Shown here in pieces: positions 7,643-17,074 of a DNA stretch of 64,000 bases; within the stretch, counting starts at the first letter, position 1; each line of letters opens with the position of its first letter. This DNA comes from SHLQ01 sp033344795 (GTDB lineage Bacteria; Actinomycetota; Acidimicrobiia; Acidimicrobiales; SHLQ01). The stretch lies in NCBI GenBank assembly GCA_033344795.1, contig JAWPMS010000001.1, positions 1,674,001 to 1,738,000 of the forward strand. Direction: 5' to 3'. Made by a program: the position numbers and the translations under genes. A model generated the notes under the pieces. The model was not told the origin of the DNA and ran no database searches. It worked only from the letters and a program-made list of their open reading frames with translations.

Positions 7643-10108
7643 GTGATCGAGCGGAGCGAGGTCATCGTCGTTGGTGGCGGGATCGTGGGCGCCTCCGTGG
7701 CGTACCACCTCACCAAACTTGGGGTCACCGACGTTGCCGTGCTCGAGCGCCACGAGCTGACGGGTGGAACCACTTGGCACGCCGCTGGACTCGTCGCTCA
7801 GCTACGTGCCACCGAGAACTTGACCCGTCTCGCTCAGTACAGTCTCGAGCTCTACAAATCGCTCGAGGCGGAGACGGGCCAGGCAACCGGCTTCCGCGCC
7901 CCCGGCGCGATCTCCCTGGCAAGTACAGAGACCAGATGGGAAGAGCTTCGGCGTACGGCGGCCATGGCGCGATACCTCGGCGTCGACGCCGAGGAGATCG
8001 GTCCAGCTGAAATCCTCGACAAGTTCCCGATGTGTGAGGTCGACGACATCGTCGGTGGGATCTGGTTGCCAGAGGATGGAGCGGTCGGTCCCTCCGATGT
8101 CACGCAGGCCCTCATGAAGGGGGCGCGCATGGGTGGAGCCAAGCTCTACGAAGGCACCGGCGTCCAGGATCTGATCGTTGAGAACGGTCGGGCGGTCGGT
8201 GTCATCACCGACGACGGGCAGCGGATAGAGACCGAGACCGTCGTCCTGGCGTGCGGGCTGTGGACCCGCCACCTCGCAGCCAAACACGGGGTGCACGTGC
8301 CGCTGCATGCCGCACATCACTACTACGTCGTCACCGAGCCGGTACGCGGGTTGGATGCAGATTGGCCAATCCTGCGCGATCCCGACCGCTTTGCCTATCT
8401 CAAGCCCGAAGCTGGTGGTGCCATGTTGGTCGGGCTGTTCGAGCCCGTGGCGATTCCGTGGCCCGATGCCGGACCGCCGCCAACCGACAAATCGTTCATC
8501 ACGCTCGACCCTGACTCGGACCACCTGGCCGAGTATCTCCCGTCGTCCTTCGACCGAGTTCCGGTCATACACGAGACCGGGCTGCGGCTGATCTTCGACG
8601 GGCCCGAGAGTTTCACCCCCGACGACAGCTACATCCTCGGAGAGGCGCCGAACCTGCGAGGTATGTGGGTCGCGGCGGGGTTCAACTCGATCGGTATTCA
8701 GTCCGCGGGCGGAGCCGGCATGGCACTTGCTCATTGGATCGTCGAGGGTGAACCGCACATCGACCTCGCGGATGTGGACATCCGCCGCTTCGAACCGTTT
8801 CACGCAACCGAGAAGTTCCTTCGAGATCGCACCGTCGAGGGTCTTGGCCTTCTGTACGAGCCGCATTGGCCACACCGTCAATACGTGACGGGTCGTGATA
8901 TTCGACGATCGCCGCTGCACGACCGGCTTGCAGAACACGGCGCAGCATGGGGGTCGGTCATGGGATGGGAGCGAGCGAACTTCTTTTCCCGCCCCGAGCT
9001 CGGTATCGAGGCGAAGTACGAATACAGCTGGGGCCGACAGAACTGGCACGAGGCAAACAAGATCGAACACACGGCGGTACGCGAGGCCGCAGGGCTGTTC
9101 GATCTGACTTCCTTTGCGAAGTTCTCGGTGAAGGGCAAAGACGCCGCAGAGGTCCTTGGCTACATGTCCTCGGGTCCGGTTGCCGGCGACGTCGGCGGGT
9201 CCGTCTACACGCAGTGGCTCAACGACCAGGGTGGTATCGAGGCCGACCTCACGATCAGTCGAATCTCCGACCGTGAGTTCTGGGTCATCGGTGGTGCGGG
9301 TACGAGATCGCGCGATCTCCACGCAATCGAACAAGCCATTCTCAACCACCCCGATGGCGACGGTGGTGTCTCGGAGGCCAATGCCACGGTCACCGACATC
9401 ACATCGGCATACGCAGTGCTCGCCGTCATGGGACCGGCGTCGCGGGAGATTCTGCAGGGCCTCACACAAGCCGACATGAGCGAAGAAGCGTTCCCCTTCG
9501 CAACGAACCAGCAGATAGACGTTGGGAGCTGTTTCGTCCGAGCGAACCGCATGAGTTATGTCGGCGAGCTCGGCTGGGAGTTGTACGTGCCGAGCGAGTT
9601 CGCCGTGCACGTGTTCGATCAGCTGATGGTGGCAGGCAAGCCACACGGCATGGAGCTCGTTGGTTATCACACCCTCAACTCGCTGCGGTTCGAAAAGGGC
9701 TACCGCCACTGGGGACATGAAGTCACCCCCGACGACACGCCGGTGCAGGCAGGCCTGAACTTTGCGGTCGACTGGGACAAGGACTTCCGCGGGAAGGACG
9801 CCCTTGCTGCTCAGAAGGCAGCTGGCAACACTCGGCGGCTCGTGCAAGTCGCCGTCCACGATGACGCTGTGCTGCTCCATCACAACGAACCGCTTTATCG
9901 CGACGGCATTCGGGTGGGTTATGTCACCGATGGCATGTGGGGTCACACCGTTGGCGCTGCAGTCGGCATGGCGTGGGCATACCGGCCAGCCGAAGAAGTC
10001 CAGGCCGGCGAGTTGGCCACTCCAGCCTGGATCAAAGAAGGCACGTGGCAGATCGAGTTACCCGGGCGCATGGTCGACGCCAACGTCCAGCTTCGCCCCT
10101 GGTTGTAA
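7643..10108 (+). CDS. FAD-dependent dehydrogenase fused to GcvT domain, copy 2
   Basis: An 821-residue paralogue of the preceding gene with the same order of parts: FAD-binding VIVVGGGIVGASVAYHLTKLG, GGTTWHAAGLVAQLR with the candidate covalent-FAD His, then a GcvT half (LFDLTSFAKFSVKG, GELGWELYVPSEF, NSLRFEKGYRHWG). GTG start only 2 nt after the previous stop, typical of translational coupling. The two proteins differ over their whole length, so this is an old duplication or recruitment of two substrate specificities rather than a fresh copy. They might act one after the other (for example on dimethylglycine then sarcosine) or form a hetero-complex; neither can be told from sequence. Confidence 0.9.
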   Translation: MIERSEVIVVGGGIVGASVAYHLTKLGVTDVAVLERHELTGGTTWHAAGLVAQLRATENLTRLAQYSLELYKSLEAETGQATGFRAPGAISLASTETRWEELRRTAAMARYLGVDAEEIGPAEILDKFPMCEVDDIVGGIWLPEDGAVGPSDVTQALMKGARMGGAKLYEGTGVQDLIVENGRAVGVITDDGQRIETETVVLACGLWTRHLAAKHGVHVPLHAAHHYYVVTEPVRGLDADWPILRDPDRFAYLKPEAGGAMLVGLFEPVAIPWPDAGPPPTDKSFITLDPDSDHLAEYLPSSFDRVPVIHETGLRLIFDGPESFTPDDSYILGEAPNLRGMWVAAGFNSIGIQSAGGAGMALAHWIVEGEPHIDLADVDIRRFEPFHATEKFLRDRTVEGLGLLYEPHWPHRQYVTGRDIRRSPLHDRLAEHGAAWGSVMGWERANFFSRPELGIEAKYEYSWGRQNWHEANKIEHTAVREAAGLFDLTSFAKFSVKGKDAAEVLGYMSSGPVAGDVGGSVYTQWLNDQGGIEADLTISRISDREFWVIGGAGTRSRDLHAIEQAILNHPDGDGGVSEANATVTDITSAYAVLAVMGPASREILQGLTQADMSEEAFPFATNQQIDVGSCFVRANRMSYVGELGWELYVPSEFAVHVFDQLMVAGKPHGMELVGYHTLNSLRFEKGYRHWGHEVTPDDTPVQAGLNFAVDWDKDFRGKDALAAQKAAGNTRRLVQVAVHDDAVLLHHNEPLYRDGIRVGYVTDGMWGHTVGAAVGMAWAYRPAEEVQAGELATPAWIKEGTWQIELPGRMVDANVQLRPWL

Positions 10109-10191
10109 GTCAGCGAGCACTTCTCAAGGGTGGTCCGTTCGATTCCGAAACTGTGTTGTACGTCAGGACGGTTCAGGAGAGCGAACTCACC

Positions 10192-10815
10192 ATGAGCAAC
10201 GAAACAGCAGCGCCGGGTTGGTACCCGGCCGAGGGTGATCCTCCAAACACCACGCGCTGGTGGAATGGCACCTCATGGGTTGGCGACCCGCACGCCGTCG
10301 ACATGAGCCAACCGCCCGTCTCGTTTCCCAGCGCTCCTCCCGGCCACTTGGACAGGGTGGATGGCGACCTGAGCCCTCTTGGGTGGGTTCTCTTCGCACT
10401 GCAGCGGTGGAACGTCGTCAACGCAAGAGCGCGTCGTCGCGAGTATTGGTGGCTGGTTTTTGCCTACCTGATCGGACTCGTCTCGCTGATGGTCCCCGGG
10501 CTGCTTCTTGCCGAGACTGGATCGAACATCTCGACGATGTTCATCGGGTTGATGCTTGCCTTCATCGTGGTCATGGTGGTTCCGATGTGGACAGCCACGA
10601 TCCGGCGATTGCACGACACCGGCCGAAGTGGTTGGTGGATACTGCTCGGGGCCATCCCTGTCGTGAACAACATCGGGTCGCTCGTGCTCTTGGTCTTCCA
10701 CTGTTTGGACAGCGAGCCGGGCACGAATCAGTGGGGTCCATCGCCCAAACACTCACTGGTGGTCCAAGGTCTCGAACGAGCGCACGCTGCTCCGCCGAGC
10801 GACGCCTATCGCTAA
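10192..10815 (+). CDS. DUF2510-DUF805 membrane protein
   Basis: A 207-residue protein. Residues 1-40 are a DUF2510 motif (APGWYPAEGDPPNTTRWWNG), a short soluble module common in Actinomycetota. After a linker comes DUF805: RRREYWWLVFAYLIG, two hydrophobic helices, then the hallmark RRLHDTGRSGWW and a last helix (LLGAIPVVNNIGSLVLLVF). About four membrane spans are visible. Function of either domain is not established; DUF805 proteins are inner-membrane proteins of unknown role. The ATG at 10192 follows CAGGAGAG; a longer frame to 9937 overlaps the flavoprotein gene and is rejected. Next gene is convergent, 9 bp away. Confidence 0.85.
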   Translation: MSNETAAPGWYPAEGDPPNTTRWWNGTSWVGDPHAVDMSQPPVSFPSAPPGHLDRVDGDLSPLGWVLFALQRWNVVNARARRREYWWLVFAYLIGLVSLMVPGLLLAETGSNISTMFIGLMLAFIVVMVVPMWTATIRRLHDTGRSGWWILLGAIPVVNNIGSLVLLVFHCLDSEPGTNQWGPSPKHSLVVQGLERAHAAPPSDAYR

Positions 10816-10824
10816 CGGGTGGAG

Positions 10825-11226
10825 CTATTCCTCTTCGTCGGAGGACGCCTCCAGAATCACATCATCGGCACTCTCTTCGACGAGCTCGGTATCGGCTTCG
10901 TTGCCCGGCTCTGGCTCAGGTAGGGGCTCCGGTGTGAGGTCCTCGATGCCACCCGCCATCGCCAGTGCAGCCGCGAGTTGGGTCGATCGCTCGTAGACGA
11001 GCTTGAAGTAGTGCGGCGATGCAGCACCGTGCCCTGGGAGGGGTGGTTGACCCAAAGAATTGACCACGGCGACCGCGTCGGGTGTTGACGTTTCGAAACC
11101 GTCGGGCGTCGGAACGCTGTCTGGCGTTCCCCAGAAGGCGACGGGATCGAACTTCTTCTTTCCGCCCGATGCCGGCTTCTTGCGCTTCTTGCGGTTGCGG
11201 CCAGCGTTTCCAGGTGAGTTGCTCAT
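10825..11226 (-). CDS. Small charged protein coupled to SNF2 helicase
   Basis: A 133-residue protein I do not recognise. It has a strongly basic N-terminus (RNRKKRKKPASGGKKKFDP), a central part with WGTP and the helix-like PHYFKLVYERSTQLAAALAM, and a very acidic tail ending EEE. No cysteines or catalytic motifs. Its ATG overlaps the stop of the helicase gene by 4 nt (ATGA), so the pair is translationally coupled and the products probably act together. In related genomes SNF2 genes of this type are often followed by a SWIM zinc-finger gene; this protein lacks the CxCx(n)CxH pattern and is not that partner. The basic head could bind nucleic acid and the acidic tail bind the helicase, but that is speculation. 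Confidence 0.75.
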   Translation of the reverse strand: MSNSPGNAGRNRKKRKKPASGGKKKFDPVAFWGTPDSVPTPDGFETSTPDAVAVVNSLGQPPLPGHGAASPHYFKLVYERSTQLAAALAMAGGIEDLTPEPLPEPEPGNEADTELVEESADDVILEASSDEEE

Positions 11227-14200
11227 GAGCTCGCTCCAACCGGTTCAACATCCGAGAGATCATCGGCTTCGCTCACGGTTTCTCCGTCTGGGCTGGCTTC
11301 GGCGTTCAACAACAGGTCCGGGTCGATTCCGAGCGCAACCTGCAGCTGCTCTGCGTCGAGGTCACCGATCGAACTGGACTTCGGCAGCACCATGTTGGCG
11401 ATCTGTCGTTTGCCCGCCACGATCTCTTCGACTCGTTCGTCCACCGTTCCTGGACACACGAGACGGTGGGCGATGACGGTCTTCGTCTGGCCGATGCGCC
11501 ACGCGCGGTCTCGCGCTTGATCCTCGACCGCAGGATTCCACCAACGGTCATAGAGAACGACATGGTTTGCCGCGGTGAGGTTGAGTCCCGTTCCGCCAGC
11601 CTTGAGCGAGAGCACCAAAGCACCTGCGCCCTCGCCGGATTGGAACTCCTCGATCATGCGATCGCGGGCGCCGCGGGCGAGACCACCGTGATAACAATCG
11701 ATCTTCTTGCCGGTGCGCTCGGTCAGATAACCGGCGAGCGTTTCACCCCATGACGCAAAGTGCGTGAAGATCAGCATCTTCTCGTCTGATGCGAACACGG
11801 AGTCCATGATCTCGTTGAGTCGGGACAACTTGCCCGATCGACCCTCGAGCGGTTTGTCGTCGGGTTCGTAGTTGACCGGATGGTTGCAGATCTGCTTGAG
11901 CGCCGTGATGGCAGCGAGCACCGCGCCTTTGCGTTCGGGTGTACCTGGCTCTCGAGCCGTGGTCTCGAGCAGGAGATTGTCGATGACCGCTTGGTACAGC
12001 CCGATTTGTTCGGTCGTCATCGCACAGTGATCGAGCTCGTCGATGCGATCTGGCAGTTCGGCTGCGATCTCTGGTTCGGTCTTCGTGCGGCGATAGACGA
12101 GAACTCCGTTGAGTGCCTTGAGCGCTTCCTCGCCACCTTTGGACGGTGACTTGCGATCTGGCGTGAGCTGAGCGATGAAGTGCGGACGGGGACCGACGAG
12201 GCCAGCGTTGGCCCAGTCCATGATTGCCCAGAGGTCGCCGAGGCCGTTCTCGATCGGTGTGCCGGTTAGAGCGACTCGGGTGCGGGCATCGAGTCGGCGG
12301 AGTTGTTGAGAAGTCTCTGCAGCCGGGTTCTTGATGGCTTGCGCTTCGTCGATCACGACCTTGCCCCAGCTGATTTCGGAGAGTTGGTCCATGTCGCGAA
12401 CGGCGGTGCCGTACGTCGTGATGACCACGTCGACCTTGCCGAACTTCTTGCTCAGATCGCCCTTCGCTCGGGTCGCGCCGTGGTGCACGTGGATGCTCAG
12501 GTCGGGGATGAACTTGCGTGCCTCGGCGGCCCAGTTGCCCACGACGGCTGGCGGCGCGATCACGAGCCCTGTGCCGTGCTCTCGATTTGCGTACAGCGCG
12601 GCAAGCGTCGTCGGCGTCTTTCCGAGACCCATGTCGAGAGCGAGACAGCCTCCGAGTCCAGCGTCGTCGAGGAAGTTCAGCCACGACAAGGCATCGGCCT
12701 GGTAGCTGCGAAGTTCGCCGTGGAAGCCCTCCGGCGTGGTGTCGGGATTCTCGGGTAGTTCGTTCATGCTGCGCAGAAGGTCAGCGGCCCAGCCGTCACC
12801 AGCGATGCTGATGCCGCCTCCGAGCGGATTGCCCTCGAGGCCCATGGCATGGCGCAACATGTCGGCGCCCGTGAGCTTGGTTTGGTCAGCGCGTTCGGCG
12901 AGAGCAGCGGCAGCTTCGGCGAGGTCGACCTGGTCGAGTTCGATCCACTGTCCACGTGAACGAACGAGCGGCCGGGCTTGTGCAGCGAGTTTGGCGATCT
13001 CGGCGGCGGTCAGTTCGACGTCGTCGAACAGCGCAGACCAACGAACGTTCGCGAGTTGTTGAGCGCCGACGACACTGTCCTCGGCGTCCTCTGCGGTCAG
13101 TCGCAGCGAGGGAGCCGTTCGCTTTCGTGACAGTGGCGGCACGCGAACATCAAAACCAGCCGCCGTGAGCACGGGGCCAACCTCGGTCATGAGTTGCCAG
13201 GCCTCATCTTGGGTGAGGATGACCTCACCGCGTCGTCGACCTCCCGGACGCAGGAGCGCGGGGAAGAGTCGCTCGAGCCGAGAGGCCTGGTGTTCGAATA
13301 GTCGTGAGCGGTCTTTCGAGGCTTCGGCGAGGACGACCTCGAACGGTTCTAGAGAACCAGCTGACGACGTCGCGAGCACCTGAGCGAACCAAGCGTTCGA
13401 CTCGTCAGGAGGACTGAGCTGGACGGTGAGCTGCGGGTTCTTCGTGCCGACGACGGGCGCTGACCATCGATCGATCCGGCGGGAGATCTCCGCGCCGGCA
13501 GCATCTGGTGCAGTGAAGGTCGAACCGTCGAGTCGTCCAAGGAAGGCTTCGGCGATGTCGTTGCGATCTTTCACTTCCGGAGGTGGCGCCGGAACGTCGA
13601 CCTGCGAAGCCGCGGTGTGCACGATCGTGTTGGTGATGTCACCCATGACCGCAGTCGTGAAGGACAGTGGTTCTTGACGCTGTTGGCCGACCATCGCGGC
13701 GCCGGGAACCGAGGACACCAACGAGGCAAGGTGGTCGGAGTCGATCAGGCCAGGCAACCAGCGGACCGAGAACGTGCCGGACTCGCCCTTCTTCGATCCT
13801 CGCCGAGACTGCCGCAACTGCGGAGCCATGCGACCTTGGGCAACCGCGGAGATGGCGGTGGCCGCGGCCAGACCCATCCAGCGCACGCTCGGGGCGATTC
13901 GTTCGTCATTCGTTGGGCGTGCGAGTGCGACGAGCCAACCGAGCGCTGCGTTGACCGGGGCGGTCAAACACGGAACCCGTTGACCTGTGGGAATCCGAAG
14001 AGGACTGCGGGTCTCCCAGTCGATCGCACCGCCGCCAGTCGACTGCAGTAGTTCCTTGATGACGTCTTCTTGTTCGTAGCGGGCATCATGTCCTGCCATC
14101 CAGGCGACAAGTTGTCCGTCGTTCCAAGATAGCTGGAGTTGCGCAACGCCGTTCTTCTCTCGAGGCGCTTGGGACTGCTTTGGAGCAGGTGTCAGCTCGT

Positions 14201-14474
14201 CCTCGGTGGGAGGTCCGAGCAGTCGGGTCAGTTCTTCATCGATTCGGTAACACTCGTCATCGAGGTCATTCAGAACGTTGGCTCGTTCGGGCCCCCGAAC
14301 GGTGCGGCGGGCTCGCTCGAGCGCGGCGTCGGCGTCATCGAGTAGTCGCCACAGACTGGCGGTCCAGGCCTTCGGATCGGCTTCGAGAATCTTGATTTGT
14401 GCAGGTGAGGCGAGACCGTCCAGGTGCGCTTGTGCGATCTGGTCGAGCGCTTCAGGGTGCTCGGTGGTAGTGAT
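11223..14474 (-). CDS. SNF2-family DEAD/DEAH-box helicase
   Basis: A large double-stranded-DNA translocase of the bacterial SNF2 family, about 1,083 residues. The first half is the helicase-associated region seen in bacterial SNF2 proteins; the ATPase begins with Walker A LDMGLGKTPTTLA, then DEAQAIKN (motif II), ALTGTPIEN (motif III), and a C-terminal RecA lobe with IFTHFAS, LSLKAGGTGLNLTAA and DRAWRIGQ. Expected to remodel nucleoprotein or stalled transcription complexes; the cellular role is unknown. No ATG/GTG/TTG lies behind the strong AGGAG at 14482-14486; the codon 7 nt after it is ATC (14472-14474), which I take as the probable start. In-frame GTG codons at 14517-14519 and 14571-14573 are alternatives without ribosome sites. 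Confidence 0.85.
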   Translation of the reverse strand: MTTTEHPEALDQIAQAHLDGLASPAQIKILEADPKAWTASLWRLLDDADAALERARRTVRGPERANVLNDLDDECYRIDEELTRLLGPPTEDELTPAPKQSQAPREKNGVAQLQLSWNDGQLVAWMAGHDARYEQEDVIKELLQSTGGGAIDWETRSPLRIPTGQRVPCLTAPVNAALGWLVALARPTNDERIAPSVRWMGLAAATAISAVAQGRMAPQLRQSRRGSKKGESGTFSVRWLPGLIDSDHLASLVSSVPGAAMVGQQRQEPLSFTTAVMGDITNTIVHTAASQVDVPAPPPEVKDRNDIAEAFLGRLDGSTFTAPDAAGAEISRRIDRWSAPVVGTKNPQLTVQLSPPDESNAWFAQVLATSSAGSLEPFEVVLAEASKDRSRLFEHQASRLERLFPALLRPGGRRRGEVILTQDEAWQLMTEVGPVLTAAGFDVRVPPLSRKRTAPSLRLTAEDAEDSVVGAQQLANVRWSALFDDVELTAAEIAKLAAQARPLVRSRGQWIELDQVDLAEAAAALAERADQTKLTGADMLRHAMGLEGNPLGGGISIAGDGWAADLLRSMNELPENPDTTPEGFHGELRSYQADALSWLNFLDDAGLGGCLALDMGLGKTPTTLAALYANREHGTGLVIAPPAVVGNWAAEARKFIPDLSIHVHHGATRAKGDLSKKFGKVDVVITTYGTAVRDMDQLSEISWGKVVIDEAQAIKNPAAETSQQLRRLDARTRVALTGTPIENGLGDLWAIMDWANAGLVGPRPHFIAQLTPDRKSPSKGGEEALKALNGVLVYRRTKTEPEIAAELPDRIDELDHCAMTTEQIGLYQAVIDNLLLETTAREPGTPERKGAVLAAITALKQICNHPVNYEPDDKPLEGRSGKLSRLNEIMDSVFASDEKMLIFTHFASWGETLAGYLTERTGKKIDCYHGGLARGARDRMIEEFQSGEGAGALVLSLKAGGTGLNLTAANHVVLYDRWWNPAVEDQARDRAWRIGQTKTVIAHRLVCPGTVDERVEEIVAGKRQIANMVLPKSSSIGDLDAEQLQVALGIDPDLLLNAEASPDGETVSEADDLSDVEPVGASS

Positions 14475-14481
14475 TGGATTT

Positions 14482-14486
14482 CTCCT
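14482..14486 (-). promoter_or_regulatory. Strong Shine-Dalgarno site preceding a putative ATC start
   Basis: On the minus strand TCTAGGAGAAATCCA is followed directly by ATC-ACT-ACC-ACC-GAG in the helicase frame. AGGAG is 7 nt from the ATC, an ideal distance, and none of the three frames offers ATG, GTG or TTG in the next 15 nt. This decides the likely start of the SNF2 gene. Confidence 0.55.
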
Positions 14487-14778
14487 AGATGTGATGCGTG
14501 TCGACCATGGATCTGCCACGGCGGGGACACACGTCAGGACGACGAGGGTGTCATCCGTTGTTTTTTGTTGCACGGCCGAACCGAACCGAAGTCAGGTGCT
14601 GAGCTGTGTTGTCGGCTGGGATCCGATGTCGATCGAACACCGCCTACAGCTACCGACGAGTGGCATGCACGTCTCGCTGTGTGGATCACGATAGCGCAAC
14701 GGCGGGTAATCGCCGCAGTCGCAACCGAGGTGTGCCTATCGGCCGCAGATGTGGAAGCGTTGAGCTCAGGAGGTCCTG

Positions 14779-15858
14779 ATGACCATTGGACAGATTCGAC
14801 CAGCGGTTGCGTCGCTCGCCAGTTACCGGCCGGGCAAGGCGGCAAGCCAGGTCGAGGACGAGCACGGCATTGCTGACGCGATCAAGCTGGCGTCGAACGA
14901 GAACCCGTGGTCACCAGCACCCGCCGTCTTGCAGGCGATCGTGGATGCGGCGTCCGGCGTCAACCGCTACGCCGACAACAACGCCACCGATGTGCGGTTG
15001 GCGATAGCCGAGTGGTTGGGGGTCGATGACGATCGGGTGACGGTCGGGTGTGGATCGAGCGGCCTGCTCCAACAACTCTTCATGACCTATGTCGATCCCG
15101 GCGACGAAGTGGTCTTCCCGTGGCCGTCGTTCGAGATCTACCCGGTGTTCTCGACGCTCGCCGATGCGCAGCAGGTTCAGGTGCCCCTCGTCGACTACGC
15201 CTTCGACCTCGATGCCGTCGCGAACGCGGTGACATCGAAGACCAAACTCGTCATCCTTGCAACCCCGAACAACCCGACGGGAACCCCGATTGGCATGCAC
15301 GATGTCGCTGCGCTCCTGGAAGCCATTCCCGACGACGTGATCGTCGTGATCGATGAGGCGTACAGAGAGTTCAGCGATCCCGCGTTTGGTGATCCTGTTG
15401 TCGACCTCCAGCCCCACCATGACAACCTCGTTGTCACTCGCACCTTCTCGAAAGCGTTCGGACTGGCTGGACTGCGATCGGGTTATGGGATTGCCCACCG
15501 CGAGGTCATCGAGCAGCTCGACAAGGTTCGGCTGCCGTTTTCGGTCAACAACCTTTCGCAGGCGGGAATGCTCGCGGCGATCGAACACGAAGCGGAGGCG
15601 ATGACCAATGTGCGGACACTTCTCGCCGAGCGCACACGGGTGACGGAGCTCCTCGACGCTGCCGGAGTGGTCTATGTGCCGACGCAGGCCAACTTCGTTT
15701 TCTTGCCGACCGGTGACGCAACAGAGTCGATCGCGGTCGCAATGGAGAAACACGGGGTGGTGACACGACCCTTCCCCGGATTTGGATTGCGAATCACGAT
15801 CGGGTCTCCCGAGGAGAACGATCGCTGGCTCGCGGCGTTCCTGTCGACGCAGGTCTGA
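14779..15858 (+). CDS. hisC: Histidinol-phosphate aminotransferase
   Basis: A fold-type I PLP aminotransferase of 359 residues that converts imidazole-acetol phosphate and glutamate to histidinol phosphate; many actinobacterial HisC-like enzymes also take aromatic 2-oxo acids. Visible motifs: LASNENPWSP near the start, GCGSSGLLQQL, ATPNNPTGTP, VIDEAYREF, and the PLP lysine in TRTFSKAFGLAGLRSGY. The ATG at 14779 sits behind a strong CAGGAGGT. It is not in a his operon; the flanks are the divergent SNF2 helicase and a convergent unknown gene, so a paralogue devoted to phenylalanine/tyrosine formation is a fair alternative. Confidence 0.88.
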   Translation: MTIGQIRPAVASLASYRPGKAASQVEDEHGIADAIKLASNENPWSPAPAVLQAIVDAASGVNRYADNNATDVRLAIAEWLGVDDDRVTVGCGSSGLLQQLFMTYVDPGDEVVFPWPSFEIYPVFSTLADAQQVQVPLVDYAFDLDAVANAVTSKTKLVILATPNNPTGTPIGMHDVAALLEAIPDDVIVVIDEAYREFSDPAFGDPVVDLQPHHDNLVVTRTFSKAFGLAGLRSGYGIAHREVIEQLDKVRLPFSVNNLSQAGMLAAIEHEAEAMTNVRTLLAERTRVTELLDAAGVVYVPTQANFVFLPTGDATESIAVAMEKHGVVTRPFPGFGLRITIGSPEENDRWLAAFLSTQV

Positions 15859-15865
15859 TAATCCT

Positions 15866-16960
15866 TCAGCCGGGGCTGAGCGTCTCGAACGGCGACTGCC
15901 AGAGCGCGTCCTCAACAAAGTCGAGTGTGGTCGCGTCGCCCCACGCGAGAATCTCAAACGACGTTTGGCCAGGTTTGTCGACGTCGATCAAATGAATGCG
16001 CACAGCTGGTCGCTCGGCGCTCTCGAAGATGTCCATGGGGATTTCCAACCTGCCCACTAGCTCCACGGGGAGAGGCACGGTGTGGTCCTGCGACAACCAC
16101 AGCGCCATCGTTCGGCTGTCGCTGACTGTTGCCAAGTACCGAACTGGAGCTTGCATTGGCTCGATGCACTTGACCCGCTCGTCCCAACCGAGCTCAGGTG
16201 AACGAAAGCAGGCGTGAGCGTCCGGATGATCGACTTCGGAGGTCACCACGAATGTCATTCGTGAGAACTCATACGTGGGGGTGGTCGCCGGTGGAGGCGG
16301 GATCATGGGCTCTGGACGGGGTTCTTGGTAGATGAGTTCATATGTCGCGTCACCCTCCGGTGTGGTCGGAAGTGCCCACATGACCTGGTCGAAGCGCTCT
16401 CCGAGCTGGCCGCGGAGTGGTTCCTCAAACGCGCTCTTCGCACAGCGGCCGATAAGGAAGGAATGGTCGGGCCCCGGCGAGATCAGGGCGAGCCCCACGT
16501 TTCGTGGCGATCCAACGATGTACCGATCTAGATCACCGGTGAGTAGCGCAACCCGATGACCCTCATCGAGCGCTCGTATCGCGGCGGCTCCGGTCCGATC
16601 GTCGAGGAATTGAATGACCTCATCGATCTCGCGCCCATCACGAATCGTTCCCGTGACGTCATACGTTTGATCAGTCGGTTCGATCGATTCGATCACGATC
16701 CAGTCGGAGCCGATGCCGTCATGGAATGGTCCGCGCCGGCCGGTGGACGATTCGCTTTGTTCTCGACGCTGGATCGTGTCGCACAGCGGCGTCGGCGCGG
16801 TCGATGTTGAAGTCGGCCCGGCCACGAGGCTCCGATGGATCTCCTCCTGTTCACGCAATTCGGCGTGTGAGACCGGAGCTCGATCGTCGAAGACGAGCAG
16901 GAGCGCCGTGGCAGCGAACGCGAGTCCCAGCGCGCCGTCGAGGATCCACCATCGCTTCAT
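15866..16960 (-). CDS. Membrane-anchored protein of unknown function
   Basis: A 364-residue protein I do not recognise. One hydrophobic segment at residues 5-22 (ILDGALGLAFAATALLLVF) after MKRWW looks like an N-in signal anchor; the rest is soluble, presumably outside the membrane, with a proline/threonine-rich spacer at about 220 (PMIPPPPATTPTYEF) between two halves that each hold a few cysteines. No catalytic motif seen. The ATG at 16958-16960 is preferred; a TTG at 16991-16993 would bury the anchor. It lies convergent to hisC (7 bp between stops) and divergent from the AIM24 gene. Confidence 0.75.
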   Translation of the reverse strand: MKRWWILDGALGLAFAATALLLVFDDRAPVSHAELREQEEIHRSLVAGPTSTSTAPTPLCDTIQRREQSESSTGRRGPFHDGIGSDWIVIESIEPTDQTYDVTGTIRDGREIDEVIQFLDDRTGAAAIRALDEGHRVALLTGDLDRYIVGSPRNVGLALISPGPDHSFLIGRCAKSAFEEPLRGQLGERFDQVMWALPTTPEGDATYELIYQEPRPEPMIPPPPATTPTYEFSRMTFVVTSEVDHPDAHACFRSPELGWDERVKCIEPMQAPVRYLATVSDSRTMALWLSQDHTVPLPVELVGRLEIPMDIFESAERPAVRIHLIDVDKPGQTSFEILAWGDATTLDFVEDALWQSPFETLSPG

Positions 16961-17074
16961 GTCTTTCGAGAGTACCTGCGAGATCGATACCAAGATCCGC
17001 GCGACAACTCAAGTACTGAGGCTCGCAGATCGACAATGATGGTCGCACCAGCACACCAAAGAGCGGAGCACACC

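Noticed and set aside
7802..9946. Open frame of 714 codons on the minus strand
   Set aside because: It lies antisense to the second FAD-GcvT gene, which has clear family motifs throughout; long antisense frames are expected in GC-rich coding DNA and its translation shows no domain.
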